Below are positions 27,143 to 37,278 of a DNA stretch of 64,000 nucleotides, piece after piece. The DNA is from Flavivirga aquatica. GTDB taxonomy: Bacteria; Bacteroidota; Bacteroidia; Flavobacteriales; Flavobacteriaceae. Made by a program: the position numbers and the translations under genes. The first letter of the stretch is position 1; each line of letters opens with the position of its first letter. The notes under the pieces are model-generated. The model was not told the origin of the DNA and did no database searches. It saw only the letters and a list, made by a program, of their open reading frames with translations. The stretch covers positions 102,627 through 166,626 of the forward strand of contig NZ_MDJD01000006.1 of the NCBI RefSeq assembly GCF_001747085.1, given 5' to 3'.

Positions 27143-27502
27143 ATGGCAAAACACAACGAACTCGGTAAAAAAGGTGAACAACTAGCTGTAGATTTTCTAT
27201 TAAAAAATGGCTATGAAATTAAAGAACGTAATTATCGTTTTGACAAAGCCGAAGTTGATATTATTGCTCAAATAAATGATATACTTGTCATTGTAGAAGT
27301 AAAAACTAGATCCACTACAGACTTTGGAAATCCACAAGATTTTGTAAAACCTAAGCAAATTCAACGTTTAGTTAAAGCAATAGATAAATATATAACTATT
27401 AATGAATTAGATGTTGAAGTTCGTTTTGACATTATAGCCATAATTAAAGAAGATAAAAACTTCAACATAGAGCATTTAATTGATGCTTTTTATCATTTTT
27501 AA
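27143..27502 (+). CDS. yraN: YraN family (UPF0102) nuclease-fold protein
   Basis: A 119-aa protein of the YraN family, a restriction-endonuclease-like fold: LGKKGEQLAVDFLLKNGYEI, AEVDIIAQ and IVEVKTRS provide the D-ExK-like motif. The family has long been uncharacterised and is often linked to Holliday-junction-type resolvase folds. It stands alone here, 94 bases after the metal importer. Confidence 0.9.
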   Translation: MAKHNELGKKGEQLAVDFLLKNGYEIKERNYRFDKAEVDIIAQINDILVIVEVKTRSTTDFGNPQDFVKPKQIQRLVKAIDKYITINELDVEVRFDIIAIIKEDKNFNIEHLIDAFYHF

Positions 27503-27885
27503 AACAATTGTATTTAATTAAATACGAATAACATCTTTATATAGATATTTAAACCTATTGCTTTTTAAATATCCTTCTTCCTTATATGTAATATTGCTGA
27601 GATTTATTAAGAATCTAAAAAAACTCCATAGTATAATTACCTTCATATAACATAAAATTATACTATTTCATAAACAACACCTCTTAAAGTACATAAACAG
27701 TAATATTTTAACAAAAAAAATAAATAATTATAATAATAAGTTGTATTTCAATTATTTATACATTATGTTTGTGTTAAGTTATTAAAAATATTAATCTCTC
27801 AATACATCAATTTAAGATGTAACACTATAATTAATATTTTCAATCAAACTAAAAAACTAAACACTAAACTATAACCCATTTCGAA
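27503..27885. promoter_or_regulatory. Gene-free leader region with promoter for the beta-helix lipoprotein
   Basis: No ORF is seen. The strongest signal is TTG (27741-27743) with TATGTTTG (27764-27771) 20 bp later, leaving an AT-rich 5' leader of about 105 bases before the gene at 27886. The rest is A/T-rich without clear structure. Confidence 0.5.
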
Positions 27886-29418
27886 ATGAAATTAAAACTA
27901 AGACACATTGTGTCATTACTTGCTATGGCTTCAATGTTTAATTGTTCTACAGACGTAGAACTAGAAAACACAGAACTAGAAACAAACGAAACTAATTCTC
28001 TAACTTCAAAAACCCCCACTAACTACAATGCTGGTTCTTATTTTACCAAACCCAGTGGCTTGGTTATTAGAAACTTTACAGGAACTACAAGCGCAAACTT
28101 ACAATCACTAATAGACGCTAATAGAAAAAATGGTGCAATTATTAAAATTCCAAAGAAAAATTATAGCTGGGGAGAAATAAAATTAAAATCTAAAATCCAA
28201 CTAGAAATTGAAAAAGGCACTGTAATTAAACCAATTAATAATAGCGTAAGACGTATATTTAGTATAGGAACTTCTGGAAATGGAGCTAGAATTAAAGATG
28301 TAAGCATTGTTGGCATTGGCGGAAAATTTACAGTAGACCTATCTTCTACAGCTAACCTAAATAAAAATATGGCTGTTGTAAAAATGGGGCGTGTTACTAA
28401 TTTTAAAATTTCCAACTTTAACATTAAAGACAGAAGATCTTCTTTAGCTTCTATCTTATTAAATTATATTCCTTCAAATAGCGATAATACGCCTTATCCT
28501 CGAGATGGAATAATAGATAAAATTAACCAAACTGGTGCCCACACAGGTTATGGGTTAATTCAAGGCTACTCTGCAAATAGGGTTTTATTTAAAAATTTAA
28601 AATGTACTGGTGGCGTTACACTTAGACTAGAAACAGATGATAAATCTATGAAAAATGCTGTTAAAAATGGAGGTAAGTCTTTTGGTATGTTTAATATTTA
28701 TGCCGACAAAATTACTGGCATAGCTGGTATTTGCCCGATAATGCTTTCTCCGCATTTTACGAAAAACGGCAAAGTTAACGCAAGAAACATAACAGCTAAT
28801 GGTTGTGCATTTGCTGTAAGAGTAGAACATGGATTTATTGAAGTCTTTGACACAAACAAAACATTTGCCTTAACAACTGCTGGAGGACAACAATTTAGAA
28901 ACTTTATTGCAAATAAAATATCGGGTGTACCTTCTGGAACCCCTAAATTTGTAGGTAATCAGTACAAAAGAGCTAATGGACAACAATGGGCTATTAGATT
29001 ATCTGATGCATCTGTAAATGGATCGTTTGACAGCTATATTGAAAACCAAATTGGTATTTTAAAAAATGGATCCTTTCAAAATGCAACCTTTACAAATGTA
29101 GTAGCAAATTACAGAGCTAATAACGCTAAACTAAAACAAGCATTCTTGAAGTATTTCCCTTGTAATCAAATAACAAATAAAATTAAAAGACCTAATGATA
29201 CAGGAATGCAAAATGGTTTTGAATTCTATGGTCCATCAATGGGATTAGTATTTGATAATACGGACGGCTCTTCAAGTGATGGTAATTATGTTATTACTGT
29301 TAACGGCTCTTTAAACGGATTTGGATCAAACAGAATAGATATATTACACAATACTCCTATTGTTTGTAACAACCCTCCCGTTGGACAAATTGATTTTGTA
29401 TCTACACCAGGCTTATAA
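27886..29418 (+). CDS. Right-handed beta-helix lipoprotein, possible polysaccharide-degrading enzyme
   Basis: The 510-aa precursor has a lipobox FNCS (Cys20). The mature part is a pectin-lyase-like beta-helix: LQSLIDANRKNGAIIKIPKK, YSWGEIKLKSKIQLEIEKG, then regular rungs (VSIVGIGGKF, FKISNFNIKD, RVLFKNLKC, VNARNITANGCAFAVRVEHG). Conserved-looking acidic/His positions include TGAHTGYGLIQ and RLETDD. This resembles algal-polysaccharide enzymes of marine flavobacteria, such as iota-carrageenase-type GH82 or related lyases. I cannot fix the family. It has its own promoter and terminator, and no susCD pair is nearby. Confidence 0.65.
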   Translation: MKLKLRHIVSLLAMASMFNCSTDVELENTELETNETNSLTSKTPTNYNAGSYFTKPSGLVIRNFTGTTSANLQSLIDANRKNGAIIKIPKKNYSWGEIKLKSKIQLEIEKGTVIKPINNSVRRIFSIGTSGNGARIKDVSIVGIGGKFTVDLSSTANLNKNMAVVKMGRVTNFKISNFNIKDRRSSLASILLNYIPSNSDNTPYPRDGIIDKINQTGAHTGYGLIQGYSANRVLFKNLKCTGGVTLRLETDDKSMKNAVKNGGKSFGMFNIYADKITGIAGICPIMLSPHFTKNGKVNARNITANGCAFAVRVEHGFIEVFDTNKTFALTTAGGQQFRNFIANKISGVPSGTPKFVGNQYKRANGQQWAIRLSDASVNGSFDSYIENQIGILKNGSFQNATFTNVVANYRANNAKLKQAFLKYFPCNQITNKIKRPNDTGMQNGFEFYGPSMGLVFDNTDGSSSDGNYVITVNGSLNGFGSNRIDILHNTPIVCNNPPVGQIDFVSTPGL

Positions 29419-29441
29419 AAAATAGCTTTTATTACCAATAT

Positions 29442-29480
29442 ACCCGCTAACAATTTAAAGTTAGTGGGTTTCTTATTTTA
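29442..29480 (+). terminator. Terminator of the beta-helix lipoprotein gene
   Basis: Stem ACCCGCTAAC / GTTAGTGGGT with one G-U pair and an 8-nt loop, followed by a T-rich tract. Confidence 0.8.
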
Positions 29481-29697
29481 GAACACCTATATAGGCTTTC
29501 GTTATTAAAATAAATAAACTTGACTAAAATTTAGATATTAAAGTACGCCTGATATTATTACTATAGTGGAATAAGGTAAAAACTTTAATATTGAGCGTTT
29601 CAAGAATACTTTTATAATTTTAATAAACTATATTAAATTACATCAACATTTCTACTGGATATTTTTTTTACTGAATGCCTTATTATGACTCTCAATA

Positions 29698-31017
29698 CTA
29701 ATCTTTAGTCTTAAAAAAAGCTTTTACAGCTTCAAAATCTTCAGGTTTAGCAGCAATTTCTTTATTCTTATTTAAAATAAAGTATGTTGGTGTTGCAGTT
29801 ACATTATAACTATTCCCAATTTCATTCTCCCATTTACCTTTTCCGTATACATGAATAAATTCTGGATAACTATACGTTAAATCCTTCCATTTATATGGTT
29901 CATCCTCTAAACCTACTGCTATTACTTTTATCGTTCCTTTTTTTTGAGATTTTATAAAATCTTGCAAATGGGGAATTTCACCTAAACAATGCGAACAAGT
30001 ACTACTCCAAAATACAATAATGTAGTTTTCAGCTTCTTTTAATTCTCTTAACTTTTTATTTCCTTCTTTTAATTCTATAAAAAAGTCTGGCGCAACACTA
30101 CCTATTGATAAATCTTTATACTTTATTAATGCACGTAAAAGACTTTGATCGTTCAAAGTAACCGCCAAATCCATTAAATATGTTTCCGAAATATAATTTG
30201 CAACAGGTTCTATATTTAAATCGGACATTTGCTCCCATAAATCTACCAACAAAATTCGTTTAACTTTATTAGGAGCATTTTTTGCTGCATTATAAAACAC
30301 ATCAATATTCTTCTTATAGTTAGCTATTTCATCTTTAGAATTAGCTGATATGCCAAAAACATAATTTAACATTTTTTCTTGCAAAAAACTAGAACTTTGA
30401 AGTGCCGAATTTTTAAAATCGACATAGTCAAAATAATGAGTTTTTAAGTTATCTACATAGTCTTCTACACCTATAAAGGCCTTTGGAGTGTATGGCTTAT
30501 TAGCTTTAATAAATTTAAGTGCTATAGTTTCTTTTGCTGCCTTTTCAAACTTCAATTGCGTATCTCTTTGAGTTTTAAAAATTGTATTTAATGCAGTAGT
30601 ATCACTACTATTTTGCTTAAAATAATTACTAATACTTTGTGTTACCATAGACATACTACTTGTATATGATGCTAACAGTTTATTCTCAACAGATTTTTTA
30701 AATTTCACTCCTGTTTCGGAATTAAAAGTTAACTCAATATCTTCTTTCGTATTATATATAACATCAAAGTTATAATCTTCTTGAGGAGCAGCATAAACGA
30801 TTCTGTATATACCTTTACTTGCTGTAGAGTCTAACTGAAATTCAAAACTTCCATCTTCTTTTACTTTAGCGTTAGCAATATACTCCGATAATGTTGGTGT
30901 TACCTTATACAACAAAGCAACATTATAATCTTTAGCAGGTGAAAACACACCTTTTATGGTATGTTGTGAAAAAACAACACTAGGTAATAGCACTATTAAA
31001 AAAAGTAGGTATTTCAT
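29698..31017 (-). CDS. TlpA/ResA-like thiol-disulfide protein with DUF4369-type N-terminus
   Basis: The 439-aa precursor has a signal peptide (MKYLLFLIVLLPSVVFSQ). The N-terminal beta domain (HTIKGVFSPAKDYNVALLYK...) is like the DUF4369 domain often attached to Bacteroidota thioredoxins. A helical middle follows, and the C-terminal thioredoxin fold has the CSHC active site in FWSSTCSHCLGEIPHLQDF and cis-Pro in VTATPTYFIL. It should act in periplasmic disulfide exchange. It is encoded 117 bases downstream of mfd but appears to be a separate unit. Confidence 0.88.
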   Translation of the reverse strand: MKYLLFLIVLLPSVVFSQHTIKGVFSPAKDYNVALLYKVTPTLSEYIANAKVKEDGSFEFQLDSTASKGIYRIVYAAPQEDYNFDVIYNTKEDIELTFNSETGVKFKKSVENKLLASYTSSMSMVTQSISNYFKQNSSDTTALNTIFKTQRDTQLKFEKAAKETIALKFIKANKPYTPKAFIGVEDYVDNLKTHYFDYVDFKNSALQSSSFLQEKMLNYVFGISANSKDEIANYKKNIDVFYNAAKNAPNKVKRILLVDLWEQMSDLNIEPVANYISETYLMDLAVTLNDQSLLRALIKYKDLSIGSVAPDFFIELKEGNKKLRELKEAENYIIVFWSSTCSHCLGEIPHLQDFIKSQKKGTIKVIAVGLEDEPYKWKDLTYSYPEFIHVYGKGKWENEIGNSYNVTATPTYFILNKNKEIAAKPEDFEAVKAFFKTKD

Positions 31018-31134
31018 TTGTTTGCAATCCTTGTTTTTAATTAATATTTTATAATCGAAATATATCTAATAACATATGTATTTTAACTGTATGTCTTTAA
31101 AAATTGTAATTCATTTATTCTATAAAAACAATAA

Positions 31135-34100
31135 TTAAGCCATAATAGGTTCCAACGCATGCAATGCTTGTTTCACCGATTTTATATTATCAAAAGTAAG
31201 CATTAAACGCAATCCGTTTCTGGTTTGTTTTTCTTTCATCTTACATTCATTTGGATGGGTTTGAACAAACTGTAAAACCTTTGTAAAATTAGGACTTTGA
31301 TAAAAACTACTTTGTTGATCATTGATAAAATACCCTATAAGCTTCCCTTGCTTCATAATAATTTTCTCAAAACCTATTTTGGTGGATAACCACTTTATTT
31401 TGACACTATTTAATAAATCGGTCACTTCTTTTGGCATTTCTCCAAAACGATCAATTAATTCTGCTTTAAACCCATCTAAACCAAATTCATCCGTTAAATT
31501 ATTGAGTTGCGTATAGAGACTTAAACGTTCTGCAATATTATTCACATAACTATCTGGAAAAAGCAACTCGAAATCGGTATCAATCGTAACATCTTTTACA
31601 TAGACTTTATCTTCATCAGATTCTTGATACAAATCTTTAAACTCATTACTCTTAAGCTCTTCAATAGCTTCATTTAATATTTTTTGATAGGTATCAAAGC
31701 CAATTTCACTTATAAAGCCACTTTGCTCACCTCCAAGTAAATCTCCGGCTCCTCTAATTTCTAAATCTTTCATAGCGATATTAAAACCACTACCTAATTC
31801 TGTAAATTGCTCTAAGGCGGTCATTCTTTTTCTAGCATCGTCTGTCATTGCGGAATATTCTGGTGTAATAAAATAACAAAATGCTTTTTTATTACTTCGT
31901 CCTACTCTACCACGCATTTGATGCAAATCACTTAATCCGAAATTATTTGCATTATTTATAAAAATAGTATTTGCATTTGATACATCTAAGCCACTTTCAA
32001 TAATAGTTGTACTTACCAAAACATCAAATGCACCATCCATAAACGATAACATAAGCTTTTCTAGCTTTTTACCATCCATCTGCCCATGACCTATGCCTAT
32101 TTTAGCGTCTGGAACCAAACGCTGAATCATACCTGCAACTTCTTTTATATTTTCTATACGGTTATGAATAAAGAATATCTGTCCACCACGCTGAATTTCA
32201 TAACTCACTGCATCTCGAATAGTTTCTTCATTAAAACGAATAACATGACTTTCTATAGGATAACGATTTGGTGGTGGCGTTGTAATAACCGACAAATCTC
32301 GTGCTGCCATTAAACTAAATTGAAGTGTTCTAGGTATAGGTGTAGCTGTTAATGTTAATACATCTACATTGTCCTTTATGCTTTTTAATTTTTCCTTTAC
32401 AGCAACTCCAAATTTTTGTTCTTCATCAACAATAAGCAAACCTAAATCTTTAAACTTCACGCTTTTATTTACCAATTGATGTGTACCTATAATAATGTCT
32501 ACTTTTCCTTGCTCTAAATTTTCAAGGGTTTCTCGTTTTTCTTTTGCTGTTCTAAAACGGTTTACATAATCTACGGTAACAGGGAAGTCTTTTAAACGTT
32601 GTGCAAAAGTTCTTGAATGTTGATATGCTAAAATAGTGGTTGGTACTAAAACCGCAACTTGTTTACCATTATCTACCGCCTTAAATGCAGCCCGAATAGC
32701 TACTTCTGTTTTTCCAAAACCAACATCTCCACAAATCAATCTATCCATAGGGCGTTCGCTTTCCATATCTGCTTTAATATCTGCAGTTGCTGTACTTTGA
32801 TCTGGAGTATCTTCGTAAATAAAAGAAGCTTCCAACTCATGTTGCATATAACTATCTGGATTGTATTGATAGCCTTTTTCTGTTTTACGTTTGGCGTAAA
32901 GCTTTATTAAGTTAAAAGCAACATGCTTTACACGTGCTTTCGTTTTTTGTTTTAAGGTTTTCCAAGCAGTACTACCTAATTTATATATTTTAGGTACTTT
33001 TCCATCTTTACCATTAAACTTAGTAATTTTATGAAGCGAGTGTATACTTAAATATAAAACATCGCGTTCACCATAAATCAATTTAATAGCTTCTTGTTTT
33101 TTGCCTTCTACATCAATTTTTTGAAGCCCTCCAAAACGACCTATACCATGATCTATATGCGTAACATAATCTCCAATATCTAAATTAGTAAGCTCTTGTA
33201 GTGTTATCGCCTGTTTTTTAGCGTAACCATTTTTAAGATGAAATTTATGATAACGTTCAAATATTTGATGATCTGTATAACAAGTTATTTTATTATCATG
33301 ATCTATAAATCCTTGATATAAAGATAATACTATAGTTTTATAACTAACATCTTCTTCTACATCATCAAAAATATCATGAAAGCGTTTTGCTTGTTGCTCA
33401 CTCACACAGGCAATATAGTTAGTGTATCCTTTATTATGATTAACATTTAAATCTTCAATTAACAGATTAAACTGTTTATTAAATGCAGGTTGCGGTGTTG
33501 TGTTAAACGCTATTGCATCTTCATTATAAAGAGTTTGCAACGAAGTAACCTCATCTATTGAAACAGATGGTACCGCTCCACTCGCAATAGCGTTACTATT
33601 GAAAACTGAGGTTGAACCAAACTCAATAATTGAAAAATCTAATAATTGTTTTTTTAGCAATGTCGAGTTACTAAACAACTCATGAGGCTCAGCATGTTTT
33701 ATATCTGTTGAAAGCGTTTTAAAAGCTTCTTCTGCTTTGCTATAAAAATCGTCTATTCTAGAGAAGAACAGATCGGCGTTCTTAAAACAAATCACCGTTT
33801 TTTGGGCAATATATTTCAGAAAACTCTGCCTACTTTCTTCCAGTAATTTATTCGCAACATTGGGTATAATGTTAATTTTTTTAATTTGTTCTACAGATAA
33901 TTGTGTTTCTACATCAAAGGTTCTAATACTATCGACCTCATCTCCAAAAAACTCAATTCTATAAGGCTCATCATTAGAAAACGAAAATACATCAACAATT
34001 CCTCCTCGTACCGAAAACTCACCTGGTTCTGTTACAAAATCAACGCGTTTAAACTGGTATTCGAACAACACTTCATTTACAAAATCTATTGATAAATTAT

Positions 34101-34545
34101 CTTTTAAAGCAATTTTTAAGGTATGTCGTTCTAGTTCTTTTCTAGTAACCACTTGCTCAAAAAGCGCATCGGGATAAGTAACAATTATAGCTGGTTTTTT
34201 CTGCGAATTTATACGGTTTAAAACCTCTGCACGCAATAATACATTAGCATTATCTGTTTCTTCTATTTGATAAGGCCTACGGTAACTCCCAGGATAAAAC
34301 AACACATCTTTATCGCTACATAATTGCTCTAAATCGTTTAAGTAATGTGCTGCTTCTTCTTTATCATTAAAAACTAACAAAAAAGGCTTTTCTGCTTGCT
34401 TAAAAACACTCGATATAACAAAAGAAAATGCTGAACCAACAAGCCCTTTTATATGTGTTTTACTTTGATTTTTGGCAATAACAGTTTGCAGATTTTGCAT
34501 TTGCAAAGTCTGTGCGTAGGTGTGCGAGAGGATAGATTTGCTCAC
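31135..34545 (-). CDS. mfd: Mfd, transcription-repair coupling factor
   Basis: A 1136-aa protein. An N-terminal UvrB-like part (LVFNDKEEAAHYLNDLEQLC) is followed by an RNA polymerase-interacting Tudor-like segment (DIGDYVTHIDHGIGRFGGLQ near residue 455). The superfamily II translocase has GDVGFGKTEVAIRA (Walker A), LIVDEEQKFG (DExQ-type), TLTATPIPRTLQFS and QMRGRVGRSNKKAF, and a C-terminal TRCF domain follows. Mfd removes stalled RNA polymerase and recruits UvrA. The length is normal and the frame is intact. The -7 box TATATTTG lies 22 bases upstream. Confidence 0.97.
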   Translation of the reverse strand: MSKSILSHTYAQTLQMQNLQTVIAKNQSKTHIKGLVGSAFSFVISSVFKQAEKPFLLVFNDKEEAAHYLNDLEQLCSDKDVLFYPGSYRRPYQIEETDNANVLLRAEVLNRINSQKKPAIIVTYPDALFEQVVTRKELERHTLKIALKDNLSIDFVNEVLFEYQFKRVDFVTEPGEFSVRGGIVDVFSFSNDEPYRIEFFGDEVDSIRTFDVETQLSVEQIKKINIIPNVANKLLEESRQSFLKYIAQKTVICFKNADLFFSRIDDFYSKAEEAFKTLSTDIKHAEPHELFSNSTLLKKQLLDFSIIEFGSTSVFNSNAIASGAVPSVSIDEVTSLQTLYNEDAIAFNTTPQPAFNKQFNLLIEDLNVNHNKGYTNYIACVSEQQAKRFHDIFDDVEEDVSYKTIVLSLYQGFIDHDNKITCYTDHQIFERYHKFHLKNGYAKKQAITLQELTNLDIGDYVTHIDHGIGRFGGLQKIDVEGKKQEAIKLIYGERDVLYLSIHSLHKITKFNGKDGKVPKIYKLGSTAWKTLKQKTKARVKHVAFNLIKLYAKRKTEKGYQYNPDSYMQHELEASFIYEDTPDQSTATADIKADMESERPMDRLICGDVGFGKTEVAIRAAFKAVDNGKQVAVLVPTTILAYQHSRTFAQRLKDFPVTVDYVNRFRTAKEKRETLENLEQGKVDIIIGTHQLVNKSVKFKDLGLLIVDEEQKFGVAVKEKLKSIKDNVDVLTLTATPIPRTLQFSLMAARDLSVITTPPPNRYPIESHVIRFNEETIRDAVSYEIQRGGQIFFIHNRIENIKEVAGMIQRLVPDAKIGIGHGQMDGKKLEKLMLSFMDGAFDVLVSTTIIESGLDVSNANTIFINNANNFGLSDLHQMRGRVGRSNKKAFCYFITPEYSAMTDDARKRMTALEQFTELGSGFNIAMKDLEIRGAGDLLGGEQSGFISEIGFDTYQKILNEAIEELKSNEFKDLYQESDEDKVYVKDVTIDTDFELLFPDSYVNNIAERLSLYTQLNNLTDEFGLDGFKAELIDRFGEMPKEVTDLLNSVKIKWLSTKIGFEKIIMKQGKLIGYFINDQQSSFYQSPNFTKVLQFVQTHPNECKMKEKQTRNGLRLMLTFDNIKSVKQALHALEPIMA

Positions 34546-34566
34546 GTTATTTTATTTTTACGATAG

Positions 34567-34574
34567 CAAATATA
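34567..34574 (-). promoter_or_regulatory. -7 box of mfd
   Basis: TATATTTG on the minus strand, matching TAnnTTTG, at a normal leader distance from the mfd start. No clear -33 TTG was found at the expected spacing. Confidence 0.55.
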
Positions 34575-34713
34575 ATGTTTAGTAATATTTTACCACGAAT
34601 TCATAAATATTTCTTTAGTTTTTCATTTAATAAAACATAAACCTCCTTTTACAAATAACTTTACGCAACCAAATTCATAAAACTTCATCTATAAAGTATA
34701 AAAATCAAACATT

Positions 34714-35283
34714 ATGAAAAAAGGGATTTTATTTTTCATCTCATTAAGCATTTTATTCTCTTGTCATCAAGATGATGACAACAATCCTGTTGATCAAAAT
34801 TTAAATAAAGTACTATTACTTAAAGTAGACTACCTTACAAATACTTTTGAAAACGGAACAGAATTAACTTTTAAAAATACAACTTCGAGTTTTACTATTA
34901 AAAACGAATATACAACTCCTGGAGACTTTGGAAATATTAAGCTCACCTATAAAGAATTAAACGAAACTTTATTTGATGGATCTATTATCTGGCTTGGTTC
35001 AGGCAAAAGGAATTTTCCTGCAACTTTATTAGATTCTAATACTTTTGAAGAGGTGAAAACAGAAGATTTTTTAACCCCTAAATCTGGTTTTGAAAATATT
35101 TTTAACCCACATAACGAAACCTACGATTATAATCCTATTTGGGCCTCTGTTCAAAAACTAGCAAAGGTTCGAGACTATCTAAAATCAAACCCAAATGCAA
35201 CCGTTAAACTTTTTCTATATACGCCAAGTGTTGGAGTTGGAAATCCTAAAGAATGGGATTGGTATATATTTATTAAGAATTAA
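34714..35283 (+). CDS. Hypothetical lipoprotein
   Basis: The 189-aa precursor has a lipobox LFSC (Cys17) followed by an Asp-rich spacer (HQDDDNNPVDQN). The mature domain is beta-rich (VLLLKVDYLTNTFENG, LNETLFDGSIIWLGSGKR, KLFLYTPSVGVGNPKEWDWY). I recognise no family. It is monocistronic with flanking intergenic regions of about 170-200 bases. The Asp-rich spacer after the lipid anchor is common in Bacteroidota surface lipoproteins. Confidence 0.7.
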   Translation: MKKGILFFISLSILFSCHQDDDNNPVDQNLNKVLLLKVDYLTNTFENGTELTFKNTTSSFTIKNEYTTPGDFGNIKLTYKELNETLFDGSIIWLGSGKRNFPATLLDSNTFEEVKTEDFLTPKSGFENIFNPHNETYDYNPIWASVQKLAKVRDYLKSNPNATVKLFLYTPSVGVGNPKEWDWYIFIKN

Positions 35284-35450
35284 CCTCTCATAAATTACAA
35301 TAAAAACTATAGCTTTTAAACAAACAAAACCCTCTAGTTTTAATTATCTTACTGTAGATCGTTTTTAACACAATAATTAGTAGGAGAATAAAGACTTATC
35401 GTACTATATTTTCATTTTATTTTTATATCAAAAAAAATGAAAAAAATATG

Positions 35451-35458
35451 TAGTTTTG
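35451..35458 (+). promoter_or_regulatory. -7 box of the TerB-like gene
   Basis: TAGTTTTG matches TAnnTTTG and lies 25 bases before the ATG at 35483, so a TTG at 35456 cannot be the start. Confidence 0.6.
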
Positions 35459-35482
35459 CATCACTTAAAAAAAGAAGAATAT

Positions 35483-35914
35483 ATGTCGTTTTCAGATTTA
35501 TTTGATAGTGGTTTTAAAAAGCGTAATGAAGATCATTTTGCTTCCATAGTTCGCGTTGCCATGAATGATGGTATTATTACTAACGAAGAAAAAGCGTTTT
35601 TAGATAGATTAGCCCGTAATTTAGATATTAGTGAGGGAGATTATGAAATCATTTTAAAAGATTACAAATCACACCCCATTAACCCACCAACATCTTATGA
35701 CAGCCGTTTAGAGCGCCTGTATGATTTATCTCGTATGGTATATGTAGATAATATTAAAGATCAAGATCAAGTTAGTTTATTACAAAAAATAGCTGTTGGC
35801 CTTGGTTTTAACCCTGATAACTCAGGATATGTTGTCGATAAAGCCTTAATTTTAGTTAATAATGGTGTTGATCTAGATACATTTTCTAATGAAATTAAAA
35901 ATATGAATAGATAG
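35483..35914 (+). CDS. TerB-like (tellurite resistance B fold) protein
   Basis: From the ATG after the promoter this is 143 aa, all helical: HFASIVRVAMNDGIITNEEK, FLDRLARNLDISEGDYEII, RLYDLSRMVYVDNIKDQDQ and LLQKIAVGLGF match the two-repeat TerB/DUF533-like fold with acidic loop residues (MNDGIITNEE, VDNIKDQ) that may bind metal. The family is of unknown biochemical role. It has its own promoter and a strong terminator. Confidence 0.85.
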   Translation: MSFSDLFDSGFKKRNEDHFASIVRVAMNDGIITNEEKAFLDRLARNLDISEGDYEIILKDYKSHPINPPTSYDSRLERLYDLSRMVYVDNIKDQDQVSLLQKIAVGLGFNPDNSGYVVDKALILVNNGVDLDTFSNEIKNMNR

Positions 35915-35938
35915 TTTTTTTATAAACTCATAATTAAA

Positions 35939-35967
35939 AGTGTCCAAGAAATTGGACGCTTTTTTTT
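35939..35967 (+). terminator. Terminator of the TerB-like gene
   Basis: Stem GTCCAA / TTGGAC (extended by G-U/A pairs) with a GAAA tetraloop and T8 tract. Confidence 0.88.
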
Positions 35968-36144
35968 ATGAAAAAAACTAGAAATACCAATCTCAAAGAA
36001 TATAAAAAAGAATTTTAAAATTTTAACTTAATTGGTGGTAGGTATTAAAGAGAGTTATCTGTTATAGATATAACATATGCTTTTAAATTTTTTTAGGCAT
36101 AGCTATTGATATACAGACTTGACAAATTTATAACATTAAAATTT

Positions 36145-37146
36145 ATGAAAAACCCAATTAATAAATTAAGTAACCTATTTATTGTTCTCATTTTATTTCA
36201 TTTAACGCTAACCTCTTGTACGTCAAATGACGACTCTAATGCAGAGAATAATGAAGAACTTTCCCAAAACGTAATTGCAACCAAAAAGAAACTAGTTGGA
36301 GATTGGAAATTAGTAAGCAGCACTATTAATAGCCAGAGTGTTTCCGCTTCAGAATTTGAATGTTTAAAAAGATCTATTGCAACTTTTACTGAAAATAACA
36401 CCTATAATATTACTTTTAAAAAGAAAGGTTCAGAAAGTTCCAATATATGCTCTCAAACAAACACAGAGTCAGGTACCTATAATATCATCGATTTAAATAG
36501 TATTACTTTTTTTAATTCTACTTCAGAAATTAAATTAGTAAACGAAACCCTTGAAATAACTTCAAAAATCAATATCAATAATTCTGAAGAACAAACACAA
36601 GTTGATATTTTTATACGAAGTGACAGTAACGATTTAGACGATGATGACCAAGAAGAAACTGACGATTTAGAAATAGATGACGATGAGACCATAGAAGAGG
36701 AAGAAAACACATATGATGGCACAGCAATTATTGCAAAATTATTAGGGAAATGGAAAATAGATACTGACAATAATGAATGTCTACAAAAGAATACTATCGA
36801 ATTTAAAACTAATAATATTTTTGAATTTATACAACATAAAAGCACTTTTAACAGAAGTGATTTAATAAACTATAATATAAATATCAGTTACCCTTTTTCT
36901 AAGCCATTTTCTGCCTCAGTTACCAAAGGTAACGTTAAAGTTGCTTTCGATACCAATGCAGACTGTCAATTCATCAAAAAAAGTGAGCAAAAATATATTG
37001 TGAAAGACGAAAAAACAATTGCTCTTAAAAATATACCTCAGGTTAAAATTTTAATAGAAAATGATACGACAATCAATCTAATATATGAATACATTGATAG
37101 TAATTCCAATAATCAAACAATAGAATTCGTCTATAAAAAAATATAA
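36145..37146 (+). CDS. Lipoprotein with two lipocalin-like domains
   Basis: From the ATG that gives the best signal peptide (MKNPINKLSNLFIVLILFHL, lipobox LTSC) the precursor has 333 aa. Two related domains, KKLVGDWKLVSSTINSQSV and AKLLGKWKIDTDNNECLQKN, each start with the GxWK motif of Bacteroidota lipocalin-like lipoproteins. They share Cys positions (FECLKR... and NNECLQK). A very acidic linker (DLDDDDQEETDDLEIDDDE) joins them. The role is unknown. The acidic linker could bind cations. Confidence 0.72.
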   Translation: MKNPINKLSNLFIVLILFHLTLTSCTSNDDSNAENNEELSQNVIATKKKLVGDWKLVSSTINSQSVSASEFECLKRSIATFTENNTYNITFKKKGSESSNICSQTNTESGTYNIIDLNSITFFNSTSEIKLVNETLEITSKININNSEEQTQVDIFIRSDSNDLDDDDQEETDDLEIDDDETIEEEENTYDGTAIIAKLLGKWKIDTDNNECLQKNTIEFKTNNIFEFIQHKSTFNRSDLINYNINISYPFSKPFSASVTKGNVKVAFDTNADCQFIKKSEQKYIVKDEKTIALKNIPQVKILIENDTTINLIYEYIDSNSNNQTIEFVYKKI

Positions 37147-37158
37147 TATCTATAATCT

Positions 37159-37212
37159 GTTTTTATTAATAAATAGTGATGATACATACCATCACTATTT
37201 ATTAATAAAAAC
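37159..37212. terminator. Bidirectional terminator between convergent genes
   Basis: A perfect 23-bp inverted repeat with an 8-nt loop; the inner part of the stem is AATAAATAGTGATG and its complement. Outer T/A runs give a U-tract in both directions. It lies between the lipoprotein gene on the left and tex on the right. Confidence 0.85.
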
Positions 37213-37278
37213 AAGAGTATTAAAAAACTCTCTTCTTTTTGTCAAATGCGCATTTAAAATTCTAGTACATTTACATTT

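Noticed and set aside
35983..36045. AATACCAAT...ATTGGT as another copy of the MITE
   Set aside because: Only six to eight bases of the ends agree and the inner sequence has no inverted match.
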